This document shows positions 46,153-56,537 of a stretch of 64,000 bases of DNA, piece after piece. Source of the stretch: Dicyema japonicum (taxonomy: Eukaryota > Dicyemida > Rhombozoa > Dicyemidae); NCBI GenBank assembly GCA_011109175.1, contig RDEW01000038.1:152138-216137 (forward strand), given 5' to 3'. Within the stretch, counting starts at the first letter, position 1, and the number at the start of each line of letters is the position of its first letter. The notes beneath the pieces were generated by a model. That model saw nothing but the letters and a program-made list of their open reading frames with translations. It did no database searches and was not told the origin of the DNA. Made by a program: the position numbers and the translations under genes.

Positions 46153-47741
46153 TTAATGATGATGGTTCTTTTCCATCTAAAATTTAAAGCCACGTGCTGA
46201 CCATCTCAATAAACTTCTTCATATCAAAACATTTAAACAAATGTTCTCCATTAACATCAATCATCCTTCTCAGCTCTTCATCATTTACATTTCCTAGTTC
46301 CCCAGAATTCCTTATAATGGTCATAATCCTGCTTCTCATGTCCATTTGACCATGAGCAATAGACTGCATAAACTGATAAGGAATCTGCTGAGGTCTGTAC
46401 CTCTGATCCATCATTTGTGGGTCTACAACATAAAACCATTAATACGTATATGAGGAAATCTAGCCATATCAAACTGCATTCTAGGATGTCCAGAGAATCT
46501 CATATCACTCGCAACAAATTTTTGCATCAAAAGATCGGATTGCTTATAATCTCCTCTTTCAGGTTGATGCGCCATTGGTATCTCCGTCCTCGGCTGTGGA
46601 ATATTAGGTTTACGATCGCATCTGTATTGGAAAAATGTCACATAAAGTTTCTTCCCCTTGTTTCCCGCGCCCAATTTATCGGATCCGTTCAGTTCATTCA
46701 TGGCTCTGTCGGCGTCCTCGTGGGATTTGAAGTTGACATATCCAAACCCCTTACTAACTCCCCTCTCTTTAGCAATCTTCGAGTTCCTCAGTGGTCCATA
46801 CGCCTTGAATACCTCCTGAAATTCTTCGTCAGTTGTCTTCTTATCGAAATTCTTCACATACAGGTTCGTCACTAAGTCAGGATCCCTCTGCAGGTTCACC
46901 AAGTGCAAATTCCTGTCCAGTCGATTATAACTGCGGTTTATTCTGAGCACAAATTCATCAACTTCCTTCCCATTGAGAGCATTAATAGCCTAAAATAGAC
47001 CCCCCTGCTTACATCCTTCCCACTCTGCTCGTCCTTGAAGGCCACAAAGCCATAGCAGGTCCTGTTCTCGCTGACACTCTTGAAGACCCGCACTGAGATG
47101 ATCTCCCCATAAGGTTTAAACACCTCGATAAGTTTTTCGTCGTCCCAATCGTTGAATCCAGAGACTTTGAGGTTAAACAATGTCTTCCTGCTACCTCTGG
47201 GCTTGAATCCTTCGCATTTACTACAAAACTGCTAAAAATAAACTTACATAACTGATTCCCCAAATCTGTGGTTATCCATAGTCAAACAGGCAGTCTTGGC
47301 GTCCTTCTCATGTTCAAACTGAACGTATCCATAACCCAAAGACTCTCCATTGGTATTGTAGGTGATCTTGAATGAGACCACAGGGCCGAAAAGTGAGAAA
47401 AGTTCGCCAAATTCGCTGGTTTCATAGGTCTTGGGAATTCCTTTAACAAACAGGTTGGCTGGGTCCTGTTTGTGTGTTGTCTGGTAAGGGCGAGCCCACA
47501 TAACTCGCATGGGGACTCCATTTATCTTATAATGATTAAATTTCTCAATTGCAGCGTCGCAGGCCTTTGCTGTTGAGTAGTTAACGAAGGCATATTTTGT
47601 GTTGTGTTTGCTCTTCGAAATATTAAGCTTAATGTCCTGACAACCATCAATTGTTTTTAATTTGTTGTACAAATCCTCTTGTGTAACAGATTTGTCCAAA
47701 TCTCCAATATAAAGTGTGAATGAACTACGACTAGTCGCCAT
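46153..47741 (-). CDS. PABPC: cytoplasmic poly(A)-binding protein
   Basis: Exons 47741-47253, 47228-47013, 46989-46446, 46422-46202, 46176-46153; introns 24, 23, 23 and 25 nt. The last intron is optional: unspliced, the frame stops at 46184 (495 instead of 497 residues). Four RRMs: RRM1 (8-84; LYIGDL, KYAFVNY), RRM2 (95-165; LFVKGI, LGYGYVQF), RRM3 (176-250; LKVSGF, CYGFVAF), RRM4 (278-355; LYVKNF, KGFGYVNF). It binds the mRNA poly(A) tail and promotes translation and tail stability. After RRM4 the linker is short, with Pro, Gln and Met (about 75 residues against ~170 in vertebrates). The C-terminal segment (RSRIMTIIRNSGELGNVNDE ... LFKCFDMKKFIEM) has the length and helical pattern of the MLLE domain but not the KITGMLLE signature, so binding to PAM2 partners may be altered. 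Start ATG lies after a very AT-rich leader. Confidence 0.92.
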
Positions 47742-48000
47742 GTGTTGTTTAAATTGATAATTTATTTTTTAAATAATAATTATTTTTATTTTTTAATTAA
47801 AATATAATTAATATAAAAATATTGTTTTCAAACGCCATTTATATGTAATTTTTGTAAAATTAATCTATGGTAATATTATTAATTATTATTGATCTTTTTA
47901 ATAGAGAACAAAAAAATTGTTTATTCAAGATTGCATAAGTATTAAACAGTTTAAATTATTAGTATTATTTCATTATTTCGTCATTAAATATTTTTTTGTT
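47742..48000. other. AT-rich leader/intergenic of PABP
   Basis: About 85% A+T, no ORF. Probable promoter region of the PABP gene (minus), no clear TATA assignment possible. Confidence 0.45.
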
Positions 48001-48434
48001 TCTAATTTTAATAACTTAGATTATACTTGAGTATTATTTGAATGTAATTCTTTTTCATATCTTTTATTATACTTGACTGGGTCGCAGCTACTGTGTCATA
48101 GTCGAAACCAAGAGATTCCTGTAGTAGTGGCGTATGAATTATGGATAGCATATTGCTAAATTGTGTTTTGTATGACTTTGTAGTTTTTTTTGTTATTGAC
48201 AGTATGTCTGGCATNTTGTTTCTAATTTTAATAACTTAGATTATACTTGAGTATTATTTGAATGTAATTCTTTTTCATATCTTTTATTATATTTGACTGG
48301 GTCGCAGCTACTGTTTCATAGTCGAAACCAAGAGATTCCTGTAGTAGTGGCGTATGAATTATGGATAGCATATTGCTAAATTGTGTTTTGTATGACTTTG
48401 TAGTTTTTTTTGTTATTGACAGTATGTCTAGCAT
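48001..48434 (-). repeat. duplicated contig ends around N at 48215, with a 68-codon ORF
   Basis: 48001-48214 and 48216-48434 are near-identical and flank the single N. Each carries a minus ORF ending FDYETVAATQSNIIKDMKKN ... ILKYNLSY with two conservative differences (Asp/Glu, Ser/Asn). Upstream on the minus strand 48440-48490 reads KMVTGILPSVRDLLTAVNAR in a compatible style, so this may be the last exons of an unrecognised gene. Confidence 0.5.
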
Positions 48435-48489
48435 TTACTGCCGTCAAAAGATCTCTCACAGAAGGTAAAATGCCTGTAACCATCTTATG

Positions 48490-50750
48490 TATGCATTCGC
48501 GGGTGTTGTAGAGTCAATTTGCTTGTGAATGCAAACTAAACTATTAGACTAAATAATTAAGAGTTCGATAGCGAATAAATACCGTAAGGAAAGTTTTAAA
48601 TGGGTAAGGGTCCTGTGGTTACTCAAAGTATTACTTTGAGTAACAGCTGTAATGAGTGTTAGATTCCAATAGTAGTAAATCTAACGAAATGAGTAATCTG
48701 CAGAATCATCTCCCAAAATGATTAGACTCTTTTTTGATCCTACAGTTGCGGAAGGAGTGGTTAGCTAGTGTGACAAGACCCAAAAATGACAAACTAGTTA
48801 AATGAATTTTTTGGAAATACTGGTGGAGGCATATCACGGGTTTATGTAAAAATAGATTCTCGTAGTCGCTAATAGAAACGATATTCAATACTCATTGAAA
48901 TTTTTCTCAGGATAGCTAACACTCGAGGCTAGCCTCATTTGTTAAAGCGAGTGATTAAAGGATTTGTAGTTATACTGATCTAAATTACTCTTAGATTTTA
49001 ATAAGAAGTGCAGTCTATTTTAGTTTAGGAAAGTGGGTCAATAATGGTAATTAAGAAAGCCATTGTGAGAAGAATCGAACGTTCGGCTGGGTATTTGAGT
49101 TGAAACGCTTAAGAATAATATGGGTATTAATTGGATATGAACTAGTTGATCGTAAGGCCGTTTAAAAGACAATGAAATGGCTGTTTGACCCAAAATATGA
49201 ATAGGAATGGAGTTAATATTCCTAAACCTCGCTGATTGTTTATATGATGAACTTTCGTTACTTTCTAACATTTCAGGAAGAGTTTTCTAAAAAAATCAAA
49301 TTCACCTGAAGTCGTCTATCATAATGACCTTATCCAGTTTTTTTCCTGTTGAGACATGTCTGTCATTTCACAAAACGTCTGTAGAATTTTAGCATTTACG
49401 TGGGCTGTTCCTACAACCCCAGTAGGTATCCAAAGTTAAATAGATAAATGTTGATAAGGGAAGGCAAAGTAGCTCTGTTCGTTTGGTAGAAGGATATGCT
49501 CTATGGGTTATATCGATCTGTATTTGTTGTGTCCATTGATTAACGACGGCAAAGTAGCTCTGTTCGTTTGGTAGAAGGATATGCTCTATGGGTTATATCG
49601 ATCTGTATTTGTTGTGTCCATTGATTAACGAGATTTTCACTTTCCATATCAGCACCCTAGAGAGACCACACGCAGAATAATCGTCACAAGGGATTTAAAA
49701 GAAGACCATCTTGAGCTTGCTATCTATGATTGGAAATATAAGAGAAATTGGAACATAACGTAGATGGTAGTTGTAATATCACTACCTCAGTTGTTTTCTT
49801 ACTAATCAATATTAGATAAAGGCGATGGAAAAGTTACCACATGGATAATGTGGTTACAAACGTACACAACGACGACACATTTTTATACGTCGATGTTGAG
49901 TCTGTCAATCACAAATCTCAACGTCTTATCTGCTCACTAACAGAGAAAATGGACTGAGTTTAGCTCATCGTGAGAGATTAGTCATAATTCACTGTTTTGG
50001 CATCGTCCCAGCATTAATTCTGAAAATTACGAGAAAAATTGATGAGTCAGATATATGGCTCACGTGCCTAACTGAAAACTCTGTAAGGCTAGTTTATCGA
50101 TTGAAAGATAAGAAAATGCCTTCAAGTTAGAATCTCCTACCATTATTTCATTGTCGAGAACTCTGATAAATTTAGGCAGTAACAGTAAATCGCATTAGGG
50201 CGCTGTGTTTACTCACATGGAGTAGCATTTATTACCATGATAACTGTAAGTAAAATAACTGTTTGGCGGGGATCTACTGAGGGCATCTTTAGCCAAGGAT
50301 ATGCCTGCTTGTTAGATGGTTTTTAGATGGGTACTTATGGCTCAAACTATGAGAAAAGATTGACGGTTAATTGAGGCTTGGAGTAAATTTTCTATTTTAC
50401 ATTCATGGACTTTCATTAGTAAATCTTATTTGTATGCTTTTGTCTGATGTATTGGAAAATTGGCCACGTAAAAATCATTAGACAATGTGGGATCAATATT
50501 AATATATGAAAAGAGTGTAGTTTGGGCTTAGAAGTTCTTTGAAAATTGTAAGCTGAAAGCTGAAAGCCAATATTCATTTTAATTGAAAGGAAGGCATAAT
50601 GCATAGTAACTGTCCTGATTTTCTGCTAAATTCACACGATCTGCCATCCAATAAATGACTATGTGGATTTTTCGGCTTCTGAATATTCAAGTTGCTAGAG
50701 GTGTAAAACCTATTGGCTATGTCAGAATTGGACAGGCGGTCCAAATGGGC
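48490..50750. other. unassigned; tandem duplication at 49463-49631
   Basis: Unit of 85 bp (GGCAAAGTAGCTCTGTTCGT ... ATTGATTAACGA) repeated twice at 49463-49547 and 49548-49631 without an N. Minus ORFs 48706-48888, 49038-49271, 50416-50604 and 50574-50783 are not recognised. Confidence 0.5.
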
Positions 50751-50754
50751 GATC

Positions 50755-51016
50755 TCGGTGAGCCCAAACAAACCTATGAACATAGTAGTCTAACGAGGGG
50801 TCCCGGGGCTCCAAACAAGCCGCTATAAATGGCTAAACTTGTGAAAACCCTCTAGTGGGTAAAGGGGGACCATTTTCTATATTANTCGGTGAGTCCAAAC
50901 AAACCTATGAACATGGTAGTCTAACGGGGGTCCCGGGGGGTCCAAACAAACCGCTATAAATGGCTAAACTTGTTAAAACCCTCTAGTGGGTAAAGGGGGA
51001 CCATTTTCTATGTTAT
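50755..51016. repeat. duplicated contig ends around N at 50885
   Basis: TCGGTGAGCCCAAACAAACC ... GGGGGACCATTTTCTAT is present on both sides of the N with several substitutions, consistent with two alleles or repeat copies placed side by side. Confidence 0.85.
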
Positions 51017-51149
51017 AGCTGATATGAGTAAGAGTTGTACAGAATCAACTTTCGTAGGTCTTTTTGTTCCTCAGCTGTAGGTTGGTGGTTATTATTATCT
51101 GATTATGATCTATTGGAGATTATAAAGAACGTCTCATTGATCGTCGACC

Positions 51150-52415
51150 GCTAATATAGTATGGAGTCATCGGTGTCTTACGGTAATATGTCAGAAGTAC
51201 CAAAAAAACAATGTATATTTTGGGAGTCGACTTATCGAAAGCATTCGACCATGTCTGCCGAGATAAACTACTGCAAGTTCTCAAAGACATAATTGATGAG
51301 GACTGTTTGAGGATTGTGCGTTTTTTGCTGGCTGACACGAGCCTCATAGTAAAAGTGGGGAAGGGCTATTCGGAAAAATTCACGACACGGATTGCTACTC
51401 CTCAGTGCGTTTTTTGCTGGCTGACACGAGCCTCATAGTAAAAGTGGGGAAGGGCTATTCGGAAAAATTCACGACCGGGATTGCTACTCCTCAAGGGGAC
51501 TCGCTTTGCAATCTATTTGGAAGCTGCGTTGAGGGACGTTAGAAAAGAATTGGGTCACTTAAATAATCATTTTGTAGAATTAATATATGCTGATGACATC
51601 GATTTTGTGTCTGAGAATGTGGAGATACTAAGAACTGCAGTAGATAAAGCCACAACGGTTCTGGAGAGGTGGTCTTTGAAGATCAATTCAGAAAAAACAG
51701 AGTTAACTTCGATTCAGCAGTTATCGACACGGATTGATGAGAAATGGAGGTTTACTAAAAGGCTCGGCTCGTTTTTTGGTGATGCTGAGGACATTGCTCG
51801 TAGAAAGATGTTGGCATCGTGTGCATTGAAAAAGATGTGGAGTATTTGGACTCTCAGAAAACTTCTCCTTAAATCTTCTGATGCGCTTATATAACGCGTT
51901 CATACAACCAGTCCTATTAAATAACTCGGGAACATGGAGAACTTCAAAAAGTGACCATTGACAGACTAGACACATTTCATAGAAATCAATTGAGAAAAAT
52001 TGCGGGAATCAAATGGCCACATATTATCAAAAACGACGCTCTCTATAAATTATGTAAATGCAAACCGATAAGCAGAGAAGTAATTACCTCACACTGGCGA
52101 CTCTTCGGACATGTTCTGAGAATGGACGAAGTGATTCCTTGCAATCAAATCATGGAAGATTACTATTCAAGTCACGGAATTGGATTTCGGGGTCGGCCAA
52201 GATGTAAGCTTCCCCTCTGCCTTAATAACGATTACGCACGAATTGGCGGTCAACTCAAAACTGGAGACGATCTTGAGGATATTCGTAAACGCGCGAGAAA
52301 CAGAGCTAGATGGAGAGGGCTGACTGGGAGAATAGTCGAGTGTACGGCACGAGTGAACCCCTAGGCATTTTACATGCTCATGGCAACTCGGAAGTGCTAT
52401 TAACTAACTAACTAA
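51150..52415 (+). pseudogene. LINE B, RT to (TAAC)n tail
   Basis: Reads MYILGVDLSKAFDHVCRDKL (motif A), FTTRIATPQ (motif B), RFAIYLEAALRDVRKELGHL, LIYADDIDFVSENVEILRTA (motif C intact), KRLGSFFGDAEDIARRKML, LNNSGTWR, LDTFHRNQLRKIAGIKWPHI, HWRLFGHVLRMDEV, GFRGRPRCKLPLCLNNDYAR, ARNRARWRGLTGRIVECTAR. The C-terminal 137 codons (51951-52364) are open. An 88-bp tandem duplication (51318-51405 / 51406-51490) breaks the RT between motifs A and B. The tail GTGCTATTAACTAACTAACT marks the 3' end. Confidence 0.88.
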
Positions 52416-52500
52416 CATTGATCGTTGAAAGCTAGAATTGGAGAAGGTCCGCATTCAATTGAAAAAGGGAAGTAAGTTCGGCGTGTAATAGCTAGCAAAT

Positions 52501-52695
52501 GAGAAGTCGGAATCTTCTCAATAGTGAAACGAATCTTCTTGATATTTACATAGATAGGCGCAAATCAAAATGAGAATCCTCCAATATGAAAGATTTATTA
52601 GAAGTCGGAATCTTCTCAATAGTGAAACGAATCTTCTTGATATTTACATGGATAGGCGCAATTCAACATGAGAATCCTCCAATATGAAGGATTTA
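52501..52695. repeat. tandem duplication, ~100-bp unit
   Basis: GAGAAGTCGGAATCTTCTCA ... GATTTATT occurs at 52501-52600 and again from 52601 with a few substitutions; no N. Confidence 0.85.
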
Positions 52696-52867
52696 TTGTA
52701 TAAAGAAGAATCAGCAAATAGAATATATTCAGTAATAGAGTCACCCCATAGTGCTTCAGAAGGAAATCAGACTGGATAGCTAGTAGCTCATGAAATGTGG
52801 AGGTTCTTACTTTGATGTAGGGTTCGTTTCTTAGATAAGAGCAATTTACCACAGAAAGTTGTGCAGG

Positions 52868-53122
52868 TCAGTCCAATTCTTGTAAAGTTCGTTGATGTTT
52901 AGATGGGCTGTAATTAACTTCCTGTGAGTTGACTTTGGTCCTGAGTTGGGTTCCATTGAAAATCTGATCAGACAAATCTTGGAACGGTTTCTTAGTGCTC
53001 GTTCCGCAGCCACTACCAAGCAAACTATTTGGTAGCTGTTTGGTAAAGGAGAGGAGTTGGCTTAGTTGACTACAAATGTAAGAAGTTTTCTCAACGACCA
53101 GGTTGCCCACATAAAAATTCAC
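52868..53122 (-). CDS. short ORF, 84 codons, not recognised
   Basis: Starts MNFYVGNLVVEKTSYICSQL and ends KHQRTLQELD. The amino-acid mix is balanced (not A/T-driven) and it lies just upstream, divergent, of the COA5 gene, so it may be a real small gene or a terminal exon. No family match and no confirming short introns found; the opposite strand carries a repeat related to 43590-43728, which lowers confidence. Confidence 0.25.
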   Translation of the reverse strand: MNFYVGNLVVEKTSYICSQLSQLLSFTKQLPNSLLGSGCGTSTKKPFQDLSDQIFNGTQLRTKVNSQEVNYSPSKHQRTLQELD

Positions 53123-53352
53123 ATTTTTATAACATTAGAAGGCCTATTCCCTTTTCATGGTCCATCTTTGACTTCTACGTCACTCCAGATATACCTAACA
53201 GATCTCCGGGAATGTCCACTTTTTGTATTTAATTTCCTTTTAGCCATCAAATTTCTTTACTTGAAGGGGCCAATTAAACTTAAATAGTTTTGACTCATTT
53301 TTTATTTTTATTAAATAAAAATTTTAAAATTAATATTTGAATACATTGTTCT

Positions 53353-53598
53353 TTGTGGATGAGTTTGGAAAATAAATACAGTAAGTATGCCTGCTATCGT
53401 TATGCCGAACAGTTAAAGTCATGCATTGATAAATCTGACTGTAAAAAAGTAAATGGAAATACTCGTTTATTTTGTTTTGAGAATATGAGTAGACCTGACG
53501 TACCAATAGAATGCAGGAATTTTTTTACTAGCTATCGACTTTGTAAAAATTCAACTTTTAATCCAACCAAACGATTTCGTGCAAGAGTACATGATTAA
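53353..53598 (+). CDS. COA5: cytochrome c oxidase assembly factor 5 (PET191 family)
   Basis: Single exon, 81 residues. Twin CX9C pattern: CYRYAEQLKSC and ECRNFFTSYRLC, with the extra DC after the first and FC before the second, as in COA5/PET191 (C-GL-EDL--C---SDC ... EC------FF-C). C-terminal basic patch KRFRARV corresponds to ARFRGR. Such proteins are oxidised in the mitochondrial intermembrane space by the MIA40 route and assist complex IV assembly; length (human about 74) fits. Either Met1 (MWMSLENKYSKYAC) or the Met two codons later could start. No presequence, as expected for MIA40 substrates. The leader is very AT-rich. Confidence 0.8.
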   Translation: MWMSLENKYSKYACYRYAEQLKSCIDKSDCKKVNGNTRLFCFENMSRPDVPIECRNFFTSYRLCKNSTFNPTKRFRARVHD

Positions 53599-53799
53599 AT
53601 TAATTTTATTTATTTTTTAAAGTTTTTTTGCTTTTTATTGTCAAGTAAACGACCACCTGGGCTTAAAAATCAATTTCATTCAAAATTCCTAACAAATACG
53701 GATGATTTAAACAGACACGTGTGTATGTCAAAATCTCGACTTCTGTCTCATCTAAACGACCTGGGAGCTTGGATGACTTGGAATGGAGAAACTTTCTCT

Positions 53800-54470
53800 A
53801 CGAATGTCAAGTAAAGATTATTCCCCTGCTTATGACCTGGGAAGGCACCGTCTAAAATGCTTCAAGAATTATATGGATGGACTGTCTATTGAAGGAGCAA
53901 TGAGGACTTACATCCAATCAGTTGTGCTCATAAGAACTCTCGAAAGTATGTTAGTCGAACACAAGCACTGGATGATGGTTTCTGATGAAGATTCCGATAG
54001 TCCATTACAGGTTTCCGCTTCAGAAGAGAGGTGGAGAAGCAGGTCCACTCTCTTCAATTTTCATCATACGTCCTACCGTCTCAGACATCACTTCATTCTT
54101 AGGCGGAAGAGTCTTCATAATGGTAATCTTCGCCAGTGATCTAGGTCAAGGAGAGGTAAGAAAATCTCCTTTAACAACTCTGTCGTGATAAAAGGACTCA
54201 TCACCTCATGGANGAACACAAGCACTGGATGATGGTTTCTGATGAAGATTCCGATAGTCCATTACAGGTTTCCGCTTCAGAAGAGAGGTGGAGAAGCAGG
54301 TCCGCTCTCTTCAATTTTCATCATACGTCCTACCGTCTCAGACATCACTTCATTCTTAGTCGGAAGAGTCTTTATAATGGTAATTTTCGCCAGTGATCTA
54401 GGTCAAGGAGAGGTAAGAAAATCTCCTTTAACAACTCTGTCGTGATAAAAGGACTCATCACCTCATGGAT
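53800..54470 (+). pseudogene. LINE E-type C-terminus, repeated around N at 54213
   Basis: 53830-53970 reads LLMTWEGTV, KCFKNYMDGLSIEGAMRTYI, QSVVLIRTLESMLVEHKHW, matching the LINE E C-terminus at 12625-12760. 53957-54212 recurs as 54214-54470 across the single N, so the second half is a contig-end duplicate. The shared plus ORF after HKHW is the element's own extension (SDEDSDSPLQVSASEERWRS). Confidence 0.65.
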
Positions 54471-54479
54471 GGGATCTTT

Positions 54480-55200
54480 TTGACGAGAATTGACCTTCGC
54501 TGAAAAGTCCATCTTTGGTCAGTCAGATCTTATGTCATCAGAAGTTGGCCAGAAATCAACCACTATGGGGAACTTATTTCCATACAAAGATATCCAAGAA
54601 TTCTGGGAGTGACCTTGGACCCCTTACTCTCTTTTTCTTAACATGTGAAGTTTGTTTAGGCAAAAGGTACATAGAAACTCGACATTATAAAAATAATTGT
54701 TAAACTCCAAGAACCAACCGTTACATGCCCACTTNCCAACCGTTACATGCCGACTTCCTCACTCTCTGCGGTGCCTAATAAAATAGTTTCTTTCTGTTAG
54801 CAGTAAAAAAACACCGAAGCGTATAAATTAAGAAAAAAACTCACACCTTTCCAAATTCTGCCGGAAGAGGAAAGTCTTGGATGCATAAAAACAGTAATAT
54901 GGAGGAATATTACAAGGACTTTGCGCGCTTGTTGAAGTCTACCAGGATAACTTAAATAGTCGGTTTAACAATTTTTGTGTTCTTTTTTCAGAATTTAATT
55001 ATAATAAAATTCAATTTTCACAAGACCCCAGGTGACGAATTTCCACAATCTACCCCCAGTTTATCAGACTAACTCTTGTCTCTTCAAGTGTTGCAAAGTG
55101 GATGGGCATTTCCCGCATTTTTTCTCACAGGGCTCGTCCTCCTTCTAGTTGGCTAGTGGAAAACTCTTATTTTTTTCTTTAACCTAGTGATCCTAATAAT
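54480..55200. other. unassigned; N at 54735
   Basis: CCAACCGTTACATGCC is repeated on both sides of the N (a 20-bp contig-end overlap). No other signal. Confidence 0.5.
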
Positions 55201-55224
55201 AATGCACTTTACTAAATGTATTGC

Positions 55225-55350
55225 TCCTCCAAGACAGGAATTCCTCAATGAGATATTTACTGGTGACGGCGTCACTCGTCAAGCCAAAGCATCGTATAGG
55301 CGTGGAACCTTCAGTTGGAATGTACAGCAGCGAGATTCAAACCAGGGCCA
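55225..55350 (-). repeat. tRNA-derived SINE fragment
   Basis: Minus strand contains GGCTTGACGAGTGACGCCGT then CACCAGTAAATATCTCATTG, the SINE body, and GGTTTGAATCTCGCTGCTGT at its 5' side (B-box region) as in the 56200-56420 copy. Confidence 0.6.
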
Positions 55351-55359
55351 TCAAGCCTA

Positions 55360-56170
55360 AAGGGACAATGGATATAGCAATGAAATGTCCTGAAGAAATT
55401 GAAAATTCTACTCGAATCTTGCCTTGGTCATGGGAGATATACGTGCTTCCCCCACAATTTCCTTGAAGGTGACTGGAACACAAAAATGGGAACATATCAT
55501 AAAAAATTTAATTGGAGCTCATAGTAGAGAATGAGGAACCTTAATGGTGCAACTCTGGCTAACTTTTGGTGTGCAATGTTCTGTGCACCATGGCATTCAA
55601 ACATCCGGTGAGACACATGACCACTTAGGTGGAAAAATAAAAAATCAGAACGGGGAGACAGTTCCCATTTACAATCAGATAGATTGAATAATCTTTAAAA
55701 CAATTATTACACATGATTTAAACTAAAGTTGTTATGGCAAGTCTCCAGTACGCAATGGGAGTTACCTCTCATAATCGAGAGCCCAATGTTATGGAAAAGC
55801 TATCACGTTATTATATGTTCACCCTTTCGCTTCCCCGCAAGCCTTCCGATCAACCTGTAAACTCAGACGTGCTCGGAACAATAATACCAGACGTCTCAAC
55901 GGAGATCGGCTGGAAAACGAACCGGTCCATGATGCCATGGTACATCCTACTTTTTACATCTTCAGCAGTGCTTGCTGCGGAACTCGCGCGCAACGATGAC
56001 TTGATCAAATTCCCATTAGAGAAAGTTTCCGAGCAGTTTGAATCCCAAGCAAGACACTTCCCTTAGCTCCACGGCATGGTTGTTACGCCATCCTGTCTCT
56101 TGCCATTACCTCTGTCAAGACCGACGGGTTTCATAAAGCAAGTAAACCCGGTGTCTTCGATAGCTCTCAT
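55360..56170. other. unassigned; 110-codon plus ORF at 55734-56066
   Basis: The ORF (VLGTIIPDVSTEIGWKTNRS, MMPWYILLFTSSAVLAAELA) has balanced composition and an internal hydrophobic segment, but no recognised family. Could be a LINE C-terminal remnant. Confidence 0.35.
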
Positions 56171-56179
56171 GAATATCGA

Positions 56180-56420
56180 GTTTAACATGGTGTGACGAGG
56201 GAATTTCCCGGAGCTCGGTCTGCATGACAGAGGGTGTAGTCCTTTCCCTAGATAATCCAGTTCCGCAGTGAGTATCCACTGATGACGGCGTCACTCGTCA
56301 AACCCTTTCTGCATCGTAGATGCGTGGAACCTTCCACCAGGTGAACAGCAGCGAGATTCGAACACGTAGCCTAAGCCACTTAAGCCCGACACCTAACCAC
56401 TATGCCACCCGGCTAATCGG
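56180..56420 (-). repeat. tRNA-derived SINE with A and B boxes
   Basis: Minus strand 5' end reads GCCGGGTGGCATAGTGGTTA (A-box TGGCATAGTGG), GGCTTAAGTGGCTTAGGCTA, then GTGTTCGAATCTCGCTG (B-box GTTCGAATC), i.e. a tRNA-like polymerase III head. Body: CTACGATGCAGAAAGGGTTT, GACGAGTGACGCCGTCATCA. Other copies of the body at 29575-29700 and 63775-63840 carry the 3' end, giving head, body and LINE-like tail. Confidence 0.75.
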
Positions 56421-56507
56421 TAGCTTTTTATCTCGGAAAAAGCACTACTGTATCCCTACGAAAAATGTTTTTTTAAACAAAGATAATATAAAATCGAAAA
56501 ATAAAGT

Positions 56508-56513
56508 TTATTT
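56508..56513 (-). promoter_or_regulatory. poly(A) signal of PHAX
   Basis: AATAAA on the minus strand about 25 nt after the stop at 56538. Confidence 0.6.
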
Positions 56514-56537
56514 AAATTTCAAAAAAACAAAAAATAA

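Noticed and set aside
46417-46875. Plus-strand 152-codon ORF
   Set aside because: Antisense shadow of PABP exon 3, which has clear RRM4 motifs on the minus strand.
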